Shown here in pieces: positions 1 to 8,429 of a DNA stretch of 64,000 nt. The stretch is taken from contig NZ_CP102290.1 of the NCBI RefSeq assembly GCF_025151995.1, positions 1,860,001 through 1,924,000 of the forward strand, written 5' to 3'. A program made the translations under genes and the position numbers. Under the pieces are notes generated by a model. The model saw only the letters and a program-made list of their open reading frames with translations. It did no database searches and had not been told where the DNA came from. Position 1 is the first letter of the stretch. Each line of letters starts with the position of its first letter. This stretch comes from Ruminococcus gauvreauii. GTDB taxonomy: Bacteria > Bacillota > Clostridia > Lachnospirales > Lachnospiraceae.

Positions 1-1388
1 GTAATAAATACCTGTTCTGCAGCCTCCTCAAGCTTCAGCTGTTTATCGTAATTCTGGGAAATGTACTCCAGAACCCGTTTCATAATCAGCGAACCCTCCG
101 ACTGTTCGTCTTTTCGAAACTTCAGCATGCCTGCAGTCATCTTCTCCGGTAAAGAACTGATAATATCACAATATCTCGAACATTTATTGAGCTCCGTCGA
201 TAATTCCTGGTAGATATCCATAAACTCATTTGGAAAATTTCCTTTTTGCTTGACAACAGAAAGTACATTTAACATTACTCCCCGGAGCGTTTTATACACG
301 GAAACGTCTTCCCGTTTACAAAAGTTCAATACATCCTGGAAAATAGCCGATATGTTTCCCCTGACTTCTGTGAGCTCATTGCATTCCACTTTTTCAACCA
401 GTCCGTGAAGAAGGGGCGCAGGCAGCACATATTTACTCCCCTCCGCACTTCCATGATAACCAGACTCATGGATGTCCAACACCCGGTCTGCGCCTCGGAC
501 AATCCTCATATCCAGTAGGTGGAGTGCTGATTCAAACGAATCCGGCAGCTCACAAACATCTGAGACTGTCTTTCCAAGGCATACGGTAATACCGGTGTCT
601 GCATAAGCCTCTGTCAGTTTTTTCCCCCTTACCAGCACCCGCTTGCACAGAGCTCTCATCTCATCTGTTTTCTGTTTACTTTCTTCGAGATTTAATATAA
701 CATAGATATTTTCCTGATGTTCCGCCACACTGACTTCACAGCAGATATCAGAAAAACATTCTCTGATAACGATCATGAGGCTATCTGTAATATGATTTCT
801 AATACCAATGACAATGTCCGAATAATAATCAACCTTCATTACGACGGAACAAAAATACCCCTCCTGAAAAGAATAAAAATAATCCCGGTTGATCTGTTGT
901 ACAGTCATACCATGAAAATCAACATCCCGGTATAAGATGCTCATAATAAATGAGGTGCGGATTTTTTCTTTATGGTTATCTGAACTTTGCAGCAGTGTCC
1001 TCTCACTTCCATCTTCAGAAATTTCTCTGGCCAGCTGCGCCAGTGATTTGTTCAATTCGTTGGAATTGATCGGTTTTAACAGATAATCTCTCACACCCAG
1101 TTTAACTGCTTTTTTTGCAAACTCAAACTGTGCATATCCCGACACAATGATAAACTTAGGATTCACGTGCTGCTTTTGTACCCTTTCAATTAGCTCCAGG
1201 CCATCTATGATCGGCATGGTAATATCCGTGATCACAATGTCCGGACGTTTTTCCATGATCATGTCGTATGCCATCTGTCCATTTTCCGCATAACCCGCCA
1301 GTTCCAATCCCAGTTCATCGTATAAAATACAGCTGTTTAACAAGAAAAAAATACTTTTTTCATCTTCAACGATCAAAAGCTTTTGCAT
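1..1388 (-). CDS. YesN-type response regulator, AraC output (3' truncated by window edge)
   Basis: Cytoplasmic two-component response regulator. The frame opens at an ATG at 1388 behind GAGAGGTG and stays open to the window edge, about 462 codons. The N-terminus is a receiver domain: acidic pocket VEDE near residues 7-10, phosphoacceptor Asp55 in ITDITMP, and the conserved Lys105 in LLKPI. A long linker of the YesN type follows. The last visible residues (EYISQNYDKQLKLEEAA) are the start of an AraC helix-turn-helix domain, so the DNA-binding end lies outside the window. YesN proteins usually pair with a YesM kinase and control a neighbouring sugar-uptake operon; no kinase is visible on this side. 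It shares strand with the GcvT-fusion gene 224 bp upstream, so it may be co-regulated, but this is inference. Confidence 0.9.
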   Translation of the reverse strand, partial: MQKLLIVEDEKSIFFLLNSCILYDELGLELAGYAENGQMAYDMIMEKRPDIVITDITMPIIDGLELIERVQKQHVNPKFIIVSGYAQFEFAKKAVKLGVRDYLLKPINSNELNKSLAQLAREISEDGSERTLLQSSDNHKEKIRTSFIMSILYRDVDFHGMTVQQINRDYFYSFQEGYFCSVVMKVDYYSDIVIGIRNHITDSLMIVIRECFSDICCEVSVAEHQENIYVILNLEESKQKTDEMRALCKRVLVRGKKLTEAYADTGITVCLGKTVSDVCELPDSFESALHLLDMRIVRGADRVLDIHESGYHGSAEGSKYVLPAPLLHGLVEKVECNELTEVRGNISAIFQDVLNFCKREDVSVYKTLRGVMLNVLSVVKQKGNFPNEFMDIYQELSTELNKCSRYCDIISSLPEKMTAGMLKFRKDEQSEGSLIMKRVLEYISQNYDKQLKLEEAAEQVFI

Positions 1389-1549
1389 ATTTTCACCTCT
1401 CAAATCATGCAGAGACAGACCACAAACAGACTGCAAAAGCACTGTTTACCAATCTTTTTTTTATACTATCACATTAATCAAGTAAACTCAACGAACTCAA
1501 TACTGGTATATTTTACTGTGAAAGTCCCGCCGGGCAAATGGAAGGAGGA

Positions 1550-1578
1550 GTACAATCAGCCTTCCTCACTGATTGTAC
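1550..1578. terminator. Stem-loop in the 1389-1612 intergenic gap
   Basis: A perfect 10-bp inverted repeat, GTACAATCAG and CTGATTGTAC, with a 9-nt loop, sits 35 nt past the stop of the GcvT-fusion gene. There is no good T-run on either strand, so a Rho-independent terminator is only a possibility. The rest of the 1389-1612 gap shows no gene. Confidence 0.4.
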
Positions 1579-1612
1579 CCCTTATGAACTTTTATAAAGC
1601 TTAAACTACACG

Positions 1613-3535
1613 CTATCCTCTGACACGGGAGTTTGAAACGTCATAGAAGCAGCGTTCGGTCAGAATTGCTCCCGTATTGGAATTACCGATCACAGCAACA
1701 TTTCCTACCTCAGCCTTATCGGTATCGATCAGGGCATATCCTATATTCTGGCCAATCGTATATCCATAGGTAAACATCGTAACCTTACCCACATTCCTGC
1801 CGTTGACTTTTACGTCATCTCCAACCTGAACATTCGCAGAAACTTCCGGTACCAGAAAACCAACCAGGGAACGTTTAACTCCTTTTTTCTTTGCCCGCCG
1901 AAGGGCTTCTTTTCCGACAAACTCTTTATTCCAGTCAACCGTCCATCCAAACCCTGCCTCCAGGGGATTTGTTCCCGCCAGATCACTCATCAGAACATAT
2001 CCCTTCTCACGCGGGATACTTGTTACGATAACATCCGTATTGATTTTTCTGATACCGCAGGCACGTCCATATTTCTCCAGCGCCTGTTCAATGTGGGCTG
2101 CATCCGACGGCGCACAGTAAATCTCATATCCCAGTTCTCCTGTATAGCCGCTGCGGGCAATCTTAACCTTCATGTCATCGATCTGATTATCCTCAATGTG
2201 AAAATGTTTCAGTTCATCGATCGGATTTTTCAGGATCTGGTTCATCACTTCCCTGGAGTTTGGTCCCTGTACCGCATACATGGTCGTAATGTCTGTGATT
2301 TCTTTGTAAGACACAGCCTCATAAGTGCGGTTCCGGTCAAACCATGCGATCAATTCATCAATGTACAGTGTTGATATCCAGTATGTATTCGCATCGATAT
2401 GGAACACAATCACATCATCAATGATCTCTCCGCTTTCGTTCAGCATTGTCGTATATTTTGCGGTTCCTGCACCTGCACCGGATATATTGGCAACAAACAT
2501 CTTATCCAAAAATGCCGCCGCATCACTGCCTGTCACTTTCAACAGTTTGTGTGTGAAATCATAATATCCCACTTTATTCCGAATTGCCTCATGATCCTTC
2601 TGCTGCTCACTTACCGCTTTTGTTATGTTTTTTTTTAATTGTTTCTTCAGATCTGTTGTATCACTGCAGATTTTTTTCAGATGCTTTGTTAATTTCTTTT
2701 TTACCTTTGCATTAGAAATCGGATCCGGATCCCGTTTCCATTTGTCATTTAACTTCAGGATTTTTTCCTTGGTTTCGGCGTCGATCTTCCCACGTCTTTC
2801 CTCAGAATCCATCCATTCCTCAAATGTACCGATCCAGCGCTCATCACAGCCGATATCATCCGGCGTCGGGTAGACCCGTTTATCCATACGCGTATAATTC
2901 AGACGCGGCGGGTTCCCCTTGATAGATACTTCGAACAGAAGATCAGCTGCTCCAAGACCCGGTTCATGCGGTGTGACTTTGTCCCGCTCCATATAGTCTG
3001 TCTTAACGCTGACTGCCACGATCTCGAACACATACAGGGTGGAACCGTCTACGCGTACGGTTTCGATCACTTTTGCCTCCAGATTTGACACGCATTCTGC
3101 GATGCCATACGGTTTTACTTTCTTAGACGGGAGCGGTGTCAGCCCTGCCACGTCGATTTCATTGATTCCTTTCGGCATTGGCAAACCAACAATGGTACTC
3201 TCACGAAGCAGTTCATATGGATAATAGCTGATGACGCATTCTCCCGTTTCATCCAGGTTCTTTCTTCCATCACGGTCATTGTTCATCGCAAAGGCATAGC
3301 ACCATCTCATGTTAGGCGGCGCAGACTGGAATGCTGTTCCCATGGACACAGGAGTACAGTTTACATTGCCCTTCTTATCCATCGTCGTAACAAAGTAACA
3401 TGCTACCGGCGGCTGAATCCATCTGTGACTGAATCCTGTCGTCTCATATGTTTCCAGGCACTCGGTGAAATCCCCTTTCTGCTCTCTCTCGGTCTCTTCA
3501 AATATTCTTTGTACATCAAAATACGAAAAACTCAT
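1613..3535 (-). CDS. Flavin reductase-like / GcvT-like (aminomethyltransferase) fusion protein
   Basis: A 640-residue cytoplasmic protein with two recognisable parts. Residues about 1-225 match the FMN-binding split-barrel flavin reductase family (VACYFVTTMDKKGN, then GINEIDVAGLTPLPSKKV). A basic, charged linker of about 100 residues follows. Residues about 320-640 match the folate-binding GcvT family: the DD pair in NESGEIIDDVIVF, the ARSGYTGELGYEIY motif, then TNPLEAGFGWTVDW and FVGKEAL. GcvT relatives move one-carbon units from amino, sulfur or oxygen donors to tetrahydrofolate, so a flavin-assisted demethylase is plausible; the substrate is unknown. The start at 3535 is chosen because AGGAGG lies 7-8 nt upstream; an upstream in-frame start lacks a ribosome site. 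It is divergent from the LacI gene and has a consensus promoter. Confidence 0.85.
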   Translation of the reverse strand: MSFSYFDVQRIFEETEREQKGDFTECLETYETTGFSHRWIQPPVACYFVTTMDKKGNVNCTPVSMGTAFQSAPPNMRWCYAFAMNNDRDGRKNLDETGECVISYYPYELLRESTIVGLPMPKGINEIDVAGLTPLPSKKVKPYGIAECVSNLEAKVIETVRVDGSTLYVFEIVAVSVKTDYMERDKVTPHEPGLGAADLLFEVSIKGNPPRLNYTRMDKRVYPTPDDIGCDERWIGTFEEWMDSEERRGKIDAETKEKILKLNDKWKRDPDPISNAKVKKKLTKHLKKICSDTTDLKKQLKKNITKAVSEQQKDHEAIRNKVGYYDFTHKLLKVTGSDAAAFLDKMFVANISGAGAGTAKYTTMLNESGEIIDDVIVFHIDANTYWISTLYIDELIAWFDRNRTYEAVSYKEITDITTMYAVQGPNSREVMNQILKNPIDELKHFHIEDNQIDDMKVKIARSGYTGELGYEIYCAPSDAAHIEQALEKYGRACGIRKINTDVIVTSIPREKGYVLMSDLAGTNPLEAGFGWTVDWNKEFVGKEALRRAKKKGVKRSLVGFLVPEVSANVQVGDDVKVNGRNVGKVTMFTYGYTIGQNIGYALIDTDKAEVGNVAVIGNSNTGAILTERCFYDVSNSRVRG

Positions 3536-3643
3536 CTTTTTTCCTCCTGTTTCGTTTAATTTGCGGATCACCAGTTATCCATTTTCATCGATGTTTTCTT
3601 TTATTAATTTTTGTTTTCTATACTAATTACTTAAGTTAAGCTT

Positions 3644-3672
3644 ATTATAGGATGAACATTTAGTTTTGTCAA
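3644..3672 (-). promoter_or_regulatory. Consensus sigma-A promoter for the GcvT-fusion gene, with palindrome at +1
   Basis: On the minus strand, TTGACA (3672-3667), a 17-bp spacer and TATAAT (3649-3644) match the vegetative consensus exactly. Just downstream, at 3630-3640, lies the 11-bp odd palindrome CTTAAGTTAAG, overlapping the expected start of transcription. It is a candidate repressor site, possibly for one of the neighbouring LacI proteins. The rest of the 3536-3832 gap is AT-rich leader and spacer. Confidence 0.8.
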
Positions 3673-3774
3673 TGCTTTTTTCTTTGTTTTTTCACTTTTT
3701 CCCTTTTCCTGTTTATCATCGAACAACCCGCATGTTTTCGCTTAATTTTTGTTTACTAAACTCTTAACATTTGA

Positions 3775-3803
3775 TTGACTATCCCTGTTTCCTACGATAT
3801 AAT
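3775..3803 (+). promoter_or_regulatory. Sigma-A promoter for the LacI pair
   Basis: TTGACT at 3775-3780, a 17-bp spacer and TATAAT at 3798-3803 give a near-consensus promoter. The expected transcript begins near 3810, leaving only about 23 nt before the ATT codon at 3833. A full-strength Shine-Dalgarno sequence (AAAGGAGGTGA, about 3817-3827) fills that short leader. Confidence 0.8.
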
Positions 3804-3832
3804 AATGTTGAATGAAAAGGAGGTGACGACCT

Positions 3833-4846
3833 ATTACCATTCGAGAAATTGCAGCACAGTTTGGGGTATCCCCCTCCACAGTTTCCAATGTGCTGAACAA
3901 CAAAAACGGGGTGCGCGGCGAATTAAGAGAAGAGATCAAATCTGTTTTGCTTCATAACGGCTATACCATAAAGCATAATCCAACGCTTATTTCTGCAAAA
4001 CCACGGAATCTTTTATTTCTCTATTACCAAAGCGCTAATTATCAGTCTCTGAGGAACAATGATATTCTTCCTCTTACGCTTCACCAGATAGAACAGTATT
4101 GCCAGGCGGGCGGTCATCGTTTTATCTTCAAGCAGGCAACCTACCATACCCTTGACTCCATGCTGGACAGACAGAATCTGCCGGAGATAGACGGCATCCT
4201 GATGCTCGGGACAGAATATTATCATAAACCGTCTTCCGCATTCTATTCCTGTGGAAAGCCCATCGTCATATTGGACGGATTATGTCCCGAAGATCCCATC
4301 AGCACCGTCAATATCGATAATACTTATGGTGTCTGTCAGCTGATGAAACATATCTGTGACATGGGACACAGACGGATCGGTTATATCAAAAGCCGCATGC
4401 CCTTCGGCTGCCTGCGGGACAGGACAAACAGCCTCTATGCAACATTGTCCCGCTTTGACATAGCGCTTGACAAAAAAGATATTCTGGAGGTAAGCGCTGA
4501 CTCCGGGTTAATTCAGGATGAGGTCACGCACTTTTTTTCAAATGCAGAAGATCTGCCCACCGTTTTCTTTGCCGACAATGACTTTCTTGCAGTTTCCTCC
4601 ATACAGGCCATCACACGGTTAGGATATTCCGTTCCGGATGATATATCGATTGTTGGCTTTGATGACCTGGATATTTGTACTTTATTAAAGCCGCACCTTA
4701 CCACCTCAAGAGTAGATTTCGGCGCCATGGCACGGGCAGCCATCAGACATCTTATGAATCTTATTGAGGATCCGGGGCTTCCCGTAACAAAGCTTACCGT
4801 AACAACAGAATTTGTCGAACGGGATTCTGTGAAAAAAATCGTATGA
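3833..4846 (+). CDS. LacI-family transcriptional regulator, apparent ATT start codon
   Basis: A 337-residue LacI/GalR-type repressor. The N-terminal helix-turn-helix (TIREIAAQFGVSPSTVSNVL) is complete only if translation begins at ATT 3833. There is an in-frame TGA at 3824-3826, no in-frame ATG, GTG or TTG in between, and the next GTG (3890) would remove the recognition helix. AAAGGAGGTGA lies about 9 nt upstream of the ATT. The paralogue just downstream has ATG at the equivalent codon, followed by the same TIREIAA sequence. Residues about 60-337 form the periplasmic-binding-protein-like sensor domain, with PTVFFADNDFLAVS and DDISIVGFDD typical of the family. It is probably co-transcribed with the second LacI gene (10-bp gap). 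ATT initiation is inferred; a recent ATG-to-ATT mutation or a sequence error remains possible. Confidence 0.85.
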   Translation: MTIREIAAQFGVSPSTVSNVLNNKNGVRGELREEIKSVLLHNGYTIKHNPTLISAKPRNLLFLYYQSANYQSLRNNDILPLTLHQIEQYCQAGGHRFIFKQATYHTLDSMLDRQNLPEIDGILMLGTEYYHKPSSAFYSCGKPIVILDGLCPEDPISTVNIDNTYGVCQLMKHICDMGHRRIGYIKSRMPFGCLRDRTNSLYATLSRFDIALDKKDILEVSADSGLIQDEVTHFFSNAEDLPTVFFADNDFLAVSSIQAITRLGYSVPDDISIVGFDDLDICTLLKPHLTTSRVDFGAMARAAIRHLMNLIEDPGLPVTKLTVTTEFVERDSVKKIV

Positions 4847-4856
4847 GGAGGCAATT

Positions 4857-5882
4857 ATGACGATAAGAGAAATCGCAGCCGAACTAAACATATCACCTAC
4901 TGCTGTTTCTTATGTACTCAACAACAAACCCGGAGTTCGTAAAGAACTCCGGGAAAAGATCACAAAGATTTTGATACAAAACGGTTATTCCATTAAAGAG
5001 GATGCCGCCCAGGACCTAAAAAAAGTTCCTGATCTGCCGAAACAACAGACTATTTTGTTTTTATATTATATCAGCGAGCGTTATCTGTTTCTCAGAAACA
5101 ACAATGTATTAACACTCTATCTCAATGCCATTGAAGAAATCTGCAACAGACAAAGCTGCAATGTCATAACCAAAAGCGTCACCGGTGATTTTCTCGGTGA
5201 TACACTGACAAACACGGATGGCATCGACGGTGTGATACTTTTGGGAATTGAGCTCTACGAAAGGGTTATTTTCAACCGCTTTATGTGCCGAAAACCCTTC
5301 GTCCTTCTCGATGGCTATTTTCCGGAATCTCCTATCGACAGTGTCAATGTGGATAACTATATTGGTCTGTATCAGGCAGTCGATTACCTTTATAAAAAAG
5401 GGCATCGCAGGATCGGACACATCAAAAGCAACATGCCCTATGGATGTCTGCCGGACCGCTGGCGCTGCTTTTACGAAATTTTGGATTACTTTGGAATGCC
5501 TTTTTCCAAAAACTATCTGGCGGAGGTAAGGATGCAGTCTGAGTTCTTGCAGGAAGATCTGCAGAAGTATCTGAGGGAAAACAAGGATCTTCCCACCGTT
5601 TTTTTTGCAGACAATGATTACATGGCCATCTCTGCCATGGCAGGGATGCAGCAGGCAGGCTACTCCATCCCGGACGATTTCTCCATCATCGGTTTTGACA
5701 ATGCTGACATATCAACCCTGCTGAAGCCTAATCTGACCACGATCTCTCTGGATTTCCGCGGAATGGCGGCTGAAGCCGTACAACGCCTGTTCCGGTTAAT
5801 GGAGCAGCCGGACCTTCCGATCGTGAAGAGTACGATCTCTCCTGTCTTTGTGGAGAGGGAGTCCGTAAAAGACTTAACTTAA
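4857..5882 (+). CDS. LacI-family transcriptional regulator (second of a tandem pair)
   Basis: A 341-residue LacI/GalR-type DNA-binding regulator starting at ATG 4857 behind GAGGAGG. The helix-turn-helix MTIREIAAELNISPTAVSYV is followed by hinge and sugar-binding-like domains (PTVFFADNDYMAISAM, DDFSIIGFDNADIS). It is clearly paralogous to the gene upstream, sharing HRRIG-IKS-MP-GCL and ending FVERESVK against FVERDSVK. The pair may act as a heteromeric or two-signal regulator of the GcvT-fusion gene and the CUT2 importer whose operon converges on it. That target assignment comes from neighbourhood only. Confidence 0.93.
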   Translation: MTIREIAAELNISPTAVSYVLNNKPGVRKELREKITKILIQNGYSIKEDAAQDLKKVPDLPKQQTILFLYYISERYLFLRNNNVLTLYLNAIEEICNRQSCNVITKSVTGDFLGDTLTNTDGIDGVILLGIELYERVIFNRFMCRKPFVLLDGYFPESPIDSVNVDNYIGLYQAVDYLYKKGHRRIGHIKSNMPYGCLPDRWRCFYEILDYFGMPFSKNYLAEVRMQSEFLQEDLQKYLRENKDLPTVFFADNDYMAISAMAGMQQAGYSIPDDFSIIGFDNADISTLLKPNLTTISLDFRGMAAEAVQRLFRLMEQPDLPIVKSTISPVFVERESVKDLT

Positions 5883-5926
5883 AAGCGTAAGCGATGAATT
5901 GACAGCTCATCGCTTACGCTTTCTTT
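5882..5926. terminator. Bidirectional terminator between the LacI pair and the CUT2 operon
   Basis: A perfect 16-bp stem (5882-5897 with 5907-5922) has a 9-nt loop. It begins with an A-run and ends with a T-run, so it can stop transcripts from both converging units. Confidence 0.9.
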
Positions 5927-5939
5927 CAGCCTATGTGAT

Positions 5940-6917
5940 TTAAATCCTTTTCTTCCTGAAATTCTTCAGTGCGTCCACATACATCGCCGCGAAGATCACC
6001 AGACCTTTCGCAAACGGATAGATATAAGGTGAGGCGCCTGTGAGTGCGAGAATGTTATTGATCAGATACAGCAGCACGACTCCGATAAATGTCCCGGGAA
6101 AAATATTTCCGCGTCCCCCAAGAAGACTGGTGCCTCCCATCACACACACCGTGACGACGTCGAATTCCATCTCGTTTCCGATGGTTCCGCTGTAAGTGCC
6201 TACCTTACAGCAGGCGACGAACCCCACAAAAGCCGCACATATTCCTGACAGAATATAAACCGCCATCTTCACTCTCTTTAAGGGAAGACCGATGCGCTTC
6301 GCCGACTCCTCGCTGCATCCGATTGCGTAGCAGTACGCTCCAAATCTGGTTTTTCGCAGCACACACTGGAATACCAGCAGTATGATCAGCGACACAAGGA
6401 TCAGGATCGAGATACCTCCAATCCTGGAATCAGCGATCATCTTAAACTCAGGGGGAAGGCTGGTCTGAGCGCCGCCGTTTGTGATGTTCAACGCGATTCC
6501 GCGCAAAAGTATCATCATACCCAGGGTCGCCAGCATGGAATTCAGCTTGCAGTAGGTAACCAGTACGCCGTTGATTGCACCGATAACCGCACCTACCACA
6601 AAGATCAGGATCACCATCTGGGCAAAACCGGCGCCATGATTCATTGCATAAACCGCAATTGCAGAGCTGCAGAGCGCCACCGAACCCACACTCATATCCA
6701 TATTGCCTGTGACGATGACAAACGTTCCGCCGGCGGCAACCACCAGCAAAGTCGTTGCCCCCCACATAATCTGCATCAGATTATCTCTGGTCAGAAAGTA
6801 CGGAGAAATGATTCCACAGACTATGAACATGACAACAAATAAAATATAAAACCCATAGGAAAGCAGGAAATTTGAGACATCAAACTTCTTTTTCACTGTA
6901 ATCGCTGCTTCATTCAT
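5940..6917 (-). CDS. CUT2-type sugar ABC importer permease (RbsC-like), distal
   Basis: A 325-residue integral membrane permease of the branched-chain/ribose family (BPD_transp_2). Repeated hydrophobic segments and motifs such as GNMDMSVGSVALCSSA and GGTSLLGGRGNIFPGTFIGV are typical of RbsC, XylH and YtfT proteins. It forms part of the channel for a monosaccharide-like solute. The start at 6917 is preferred because GGAGGAG lies 6 nt upstream; the ORF can extend to 6935. It overlaps the ATPase stop by 8 nt (ATGAATGA), indicating translational coupling. The operon has a second, different permease, so the channel is probably a heterodimer. Confidence 0.92.
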   Translation of the reverse strand: MNEAAITVKKKFDVSNFLLSYGFYILFVVMFIVCGIISPYFLTRDNLMQIMWGATTLLVVAAGGTFVIVTGNMDMSVGSVALCSSAIAVYAMNHGAGFAQMVILIFVVGAVIGAINGVLVTYCKLNSMLATLGMMILLRGIALNITNGGAQTSLPPEFKMIADSRIGGISILILVSLIILLVFQCVLRKTRFGAYCYAIGCSEESAKRIGLPLKRVKMAVYILSGICAAFVGFVACCKVGTYSGTIGNEMEFDVVTVCVMGGTSLLGGRGNIFPGTFIGVVLLYLINNILALTGASPYIYPFAKGLVIFAAMYVDALKNFRKKRI

Positions 6918-8418
6918 GTGCATCTCCTCCACCAAGTGCTAATTCCATCAGGTTATTATTGTTAATATCAGATCCTTCCACACTCTCAACGATCTTTCCA
7001 CCCTGAAGAACAATGACTCGATCCGATAAATCCACCATCTCATCGACCTCCGATGAGATGAGCAGGACAGAAGTCCCCTCTGCCGCTATTTTTTTGATTG
7101 TTTTGTAGATTTCCATTTTGGAACCGACATCAACGCCCCTCGTCGGCTCGTCCAGGACCAGCACCGGCGCTCCCTTGTTCAGCCATTTTGCGAAAACTAC
7201 TTTCTGCTGATTTCCTCCGGAGAGCTGAGACGCACGGGTCTTCTCGTCCGGCACTTTAATATTCAGCTTCCTGATCAGATCCCTGGTCTCCTCTGCTTCC
7301 TTATTTACATTAACAAATTTTAACCGTTTGGAACAGTAGCTGTCCAGCTTAGCCGCCGTACAGTTATTTGTAATATCCATATTTAAAAACAGACCGTCAT
7401 AATGTCTGCTCTCAGTTACATAGCCAATCTTTTTAAGAAGGGTATTTTTCCTGATTTTTGTCAAAGTCCCCCCTTCCTCCTTAAAAAAAACATCTCCTGC
7501 ATCGGCACGATCCAGGCCAAGCATGGCACGCACCAGTTCCGTACGGCCAGATCCCATCAGTCCCCAGATCCCCAGAATTTCACCTTTTTTTAATTCAAAA
7601 CTTACCCCTCTCAGCAGATTTCCGCTGATGATCTGATTGACCTTTAAAATAACCTCATCGGTCGTGTGAGCCGCTTCTTTCTTCTCAGCCGCAGCCGGTT
7701 TCTGTCCAATGATCATGGTCACCAAATCCGCTTTCTGAAGTCCCTCTACCACACCGGTACCGCTCATCTTTCCGTCGCGAAGCACCAGGTAATCATCGCA
7801 TAATACTGTGATTTCATCCAGAAAATGTGAAATATAGATGATGATCTTTCCTTCATTCTTCAGTCTGTTAATCACCTCAAAGAGTTTATTTTTCTCATGC
7901 AGGCTTAAGGAAGAAGTCGGTTCATCAAAAATAATGATATTGGCACCCATAGCCAGGGCACGGGCAATCTCCACCATCTGTCTTGCGCCGATGGTGATGT
8001 CTTCCATCGCAGAGTGGGGGTTGATATCATTTGCCCCGAGGAGCCCCAGGTATTTTTTTGCCTCTTCTTCCGCCTTTGCATTGTCAGTCAGAACAGGCAC
8101 GGCACCTTTAAACAAGTTTCCGATAAAGACGTTCTGTGCAACACTCATTGACGCGAAAAACAATGGTTCCTGATGAATAAATGCGATCCCATTTTTTTCT
8201 GCATCCTTAGGCGAATTCATCGTAATACTTTTTCCATCGATCAGAATTTCACCCTTATCCTGCTTTAAAATTCCACCGAGAATATTCATCAGTGTTGACT
8301 TTCCTGCACCGTTGATTCCGATCAATGCCAGTACTTTTCCGGGTTCAGCCTTTAAAGTAACGTCATCAAGGGCTAAAACGCCAGGAAACTGCTTTGTTAT
8401 ATGATTCATCTCCAGCAT
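6910..8418 (-). CDS. CUT2-type sugar ABC importer ATPase with two nucleotide-binding domains (RbsA-like)
   Basis: A 502-residue fused double ATPase that powers sugar import on the cytoplasmic face. The first domain has Walker A GINGAGKST at 34-42, signature ITIGARQMVEIARAL and Walker B IIIFDEPTSSLS. The second has the family's degenerate Walker A (GLMGSGRTE), signature LSGGNQQKVVFAKWL and LVLDEPTRGVDVGSK. ATG 8418 is chosen over a TTG at 8433 because GAGAGG lies 7 nt upstream. It lies between the two permease genes in the order binding protein, permease, ATPase, permease. Confidence 0.95.
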   Translation of the reverse strand: MLEMNHITKQFPGVLALDDVTLKAEPGKVLALIGINGAGKSTLMNILGGILKQDKGEILIDGKSITMNSPKDAEKNGIAFIHQEPLFFASMSVAQNVFIGNLFKGAVPVLTDNAKAEEEAKKYLGLLGANDINPHSAMEDITIGARQMVEIARALAMGANIIIFDEPTSSLSLHEKNKLFEVINRLKNEGKIIIYISHFLDEITVLCDDYLVLRDGKMSGTGVVEGLQKADLVTMIIGQKPAAAEKKEAAHTTDEVILKVNQIISGNLLRGVSFELKKGEILGIWGLMGSGRTELVRAMLGLDRADAGDVFFKEEGGTLTKIRKNTLLKKIGYVTESRHYDGLFLNMDITNNCTAAKLDSYCSKRLKFVNVNKEAEETRDLIRKLNIKVPDEKTRASQLSGGNQQKVVFAKWLNKGAPVLVLDEPTRGVDVGSKMEIYKTIKKIAAEGTSVLLISSEVDEMVDLSDRVIVLQGGKIVESVEGSDINNNNLMELALGGGDAHE

Positions 8419-8429
8419 AATTGTCCCTC

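Noticed and set aside
717..935. Small plus-strand ORF inside the response regulator gene
   Set aside because: It lies opposite a well-supported coding frame, has no ribosome site and no recognisable domain.
3775..3957. Overlapping 60-codon ORF covering the LacI promoter and HTH region
   Set aside because: It begins inside the predicted -35 box and is out of frame with the clearly homologous LacI sequence.
3890..4846. Shorter start (GTG 3890) for the first LacI gene
   Set aside because: It would delete most of the helix-turn-helix although those codons are intact and preceded by a strong ribosome site. The ATT start explains the sequence better.
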